Of a stretch of DNA of 32,564 nt, positions 32,241 to 32,564 are shown piece by piece. The notes beneath the pieces were generated by a model that saw only the letters and a program-made list of their open reading frames with translations, did not search any database and was not told where the DNA came from. The translations under genes and the position numbers were made by a program. The DNA is from Thermobaculum sp. Lineage in GTDB: Bacteria > Chloroflexota > Chloroflexia > Thermobaculales > Thermobaculaceae. Every line of letters starts with the position of its first letter. Position 1 is the first letter of the stretch. Location: positions 1-32,564 of the forward strand of contig JADDPA010000171.1 in assembly GCA_016782125.1 (NCBI GenBank), read 5' to 3'.

Positions 32241-32564
32241 CGCTGTTCTCCAATCGACCGATAGGCCCCGTTTGCGAGCACGCCAAGCGGGAGGAGCGCG
32301 TCACCATTCCACTCCCCCGCAAGGTCGACTGGGGAGCCACCGGAGACCGCAAGGAGATCCCAGTAGTCCCCCATGGAGAGGGGAAGCACACACCCTTCGC
32401 GGTCGCGTACCCACCATAGCCCATCTTCCGTCCGCAGAAGCGTTACCCCACGCAGCACGCAGCCGAAGCGGTCCAGCCACGGCTGGCGCGCCATCGCGAC
32501 CGTCACCTCTCGGAGGTAAATTCCGATTGACTCAGCGCCGGGAATGAGGTCCGTGATCCGGATT
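32237..32564 (-). CDS. SWIM zinc-finger family protein, C-terminal part only
   Basis: The window cuts this gene; about 108 C-terminal codons remain, with an open frame through the window edge. The visible part (VAMARQPWLDRFGCVLRGV, DGLWWVRDREGCVLPL, DLLAVSGGSPVDLAGEWNG) matches the C-terminus of the SWIM zinc-finger proteins that precede DUF5691 in this gene set. The SWIM CxCx(n)CxH motif itself would lie upstream, outside the window, so the call rests on this C-terminal pattern and gene order. The stop overlaps the DUF5691 start by four bases, making it the upstream member of the cassette; the cassette promoter must lie beyond the window. Confidence 0.65.
   Translation of the reverse strand, partial: IRITDLIPGAESIGIYLREVTVAMARQPWLDRFGCVLRGVTLLRTEDGLWWVRDREGCVLPLSMGDYWDLLAVSGGSPVDLAGEWNGDALLPLGVLANGAYRSIGEQR

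Noticed and set aside
1-32564. tRNA, rRNA, CRISPR arrays, insertion sequences and riboswitches
   Set aside because: I looked for cloverleaf-like ends, spaced repeats, transposase motifs and terminal repeats and found none that hold up.

Overview
The window is GC-rich, gene-dense bacterial DNA with many GTG starts and long chains of 4-base start/stop overlaps. The gene mix (Uma2-type nuclease, TreT trehalose synthase, CHAT-STAND protein, classical men operon, MoxR/DUF58/DUF4129 trio) suggests a Chloroflexota bacterium, perhaps Thermomicrobia-like. That placement is inferred from gene content only, because no rRNA or other phylogenetic marker is present.

Layout. 1-3500 (+): a small membrane protein behind a good sigma70-type promoter, an M20 amidohydrolase, and a TreT-like trehalose glycosyltransferase. 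3597-7121 (-): a MoxR AAA+ ATPase, DUF58 and DUF4129 operon. 7372-10526 (+): a class B penicillin-binding protein with an NTF2-like domain, then signal peptidase I. 10708-21582 (+): a menaquinone operon, tetR-menF-menD-menH-menB-uma2-methyltransferase-menA-CYTH-menE-eamA. It is headed by a clear promoter and a perfect 8-bp inverted repeat that is a likely TetR operator. menC, menG and a DHNA-CoA thioesterase are not in the window. 21726-25426 (-): a 125-residue unrecognised protein and, upstream of it, a CHAT protease-STAND ATPase-helical repeat gene whose 5' part carries two 1-base frameshifts. 25427-26000: a mostly non-coding gap with a CHAT promoter, a strong palindrome and one doubtful small ORF. 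26001-32564 (-): a tightly packed five-gene set, SWIM zinc-finger protein (cut by the window end), DUF5691, MoxR-like AAA+, DUF5682 and vWA protein.

How the genes work together. The men genes supply six steps from chorismate to demethylmenaquinone; the TetR repressor probably autoregulates the whole unit. The two MoxR loci are different systems: the 3597-7121 trio is the common envelope-linked type, whereas the 26001-32564 cassette couples a MoxR-like ATPase and a vWA protein with three poorly characterised families. That cassette, whose DUF5682 member resembles the TraB/Tiki/EreA hydrolase superfamily at its N-terminus, is the best candidate here for an undescribed system. The neighbouring damaged CHAT-STAND gene suggests an accessory or conflict-related neighbourhood.
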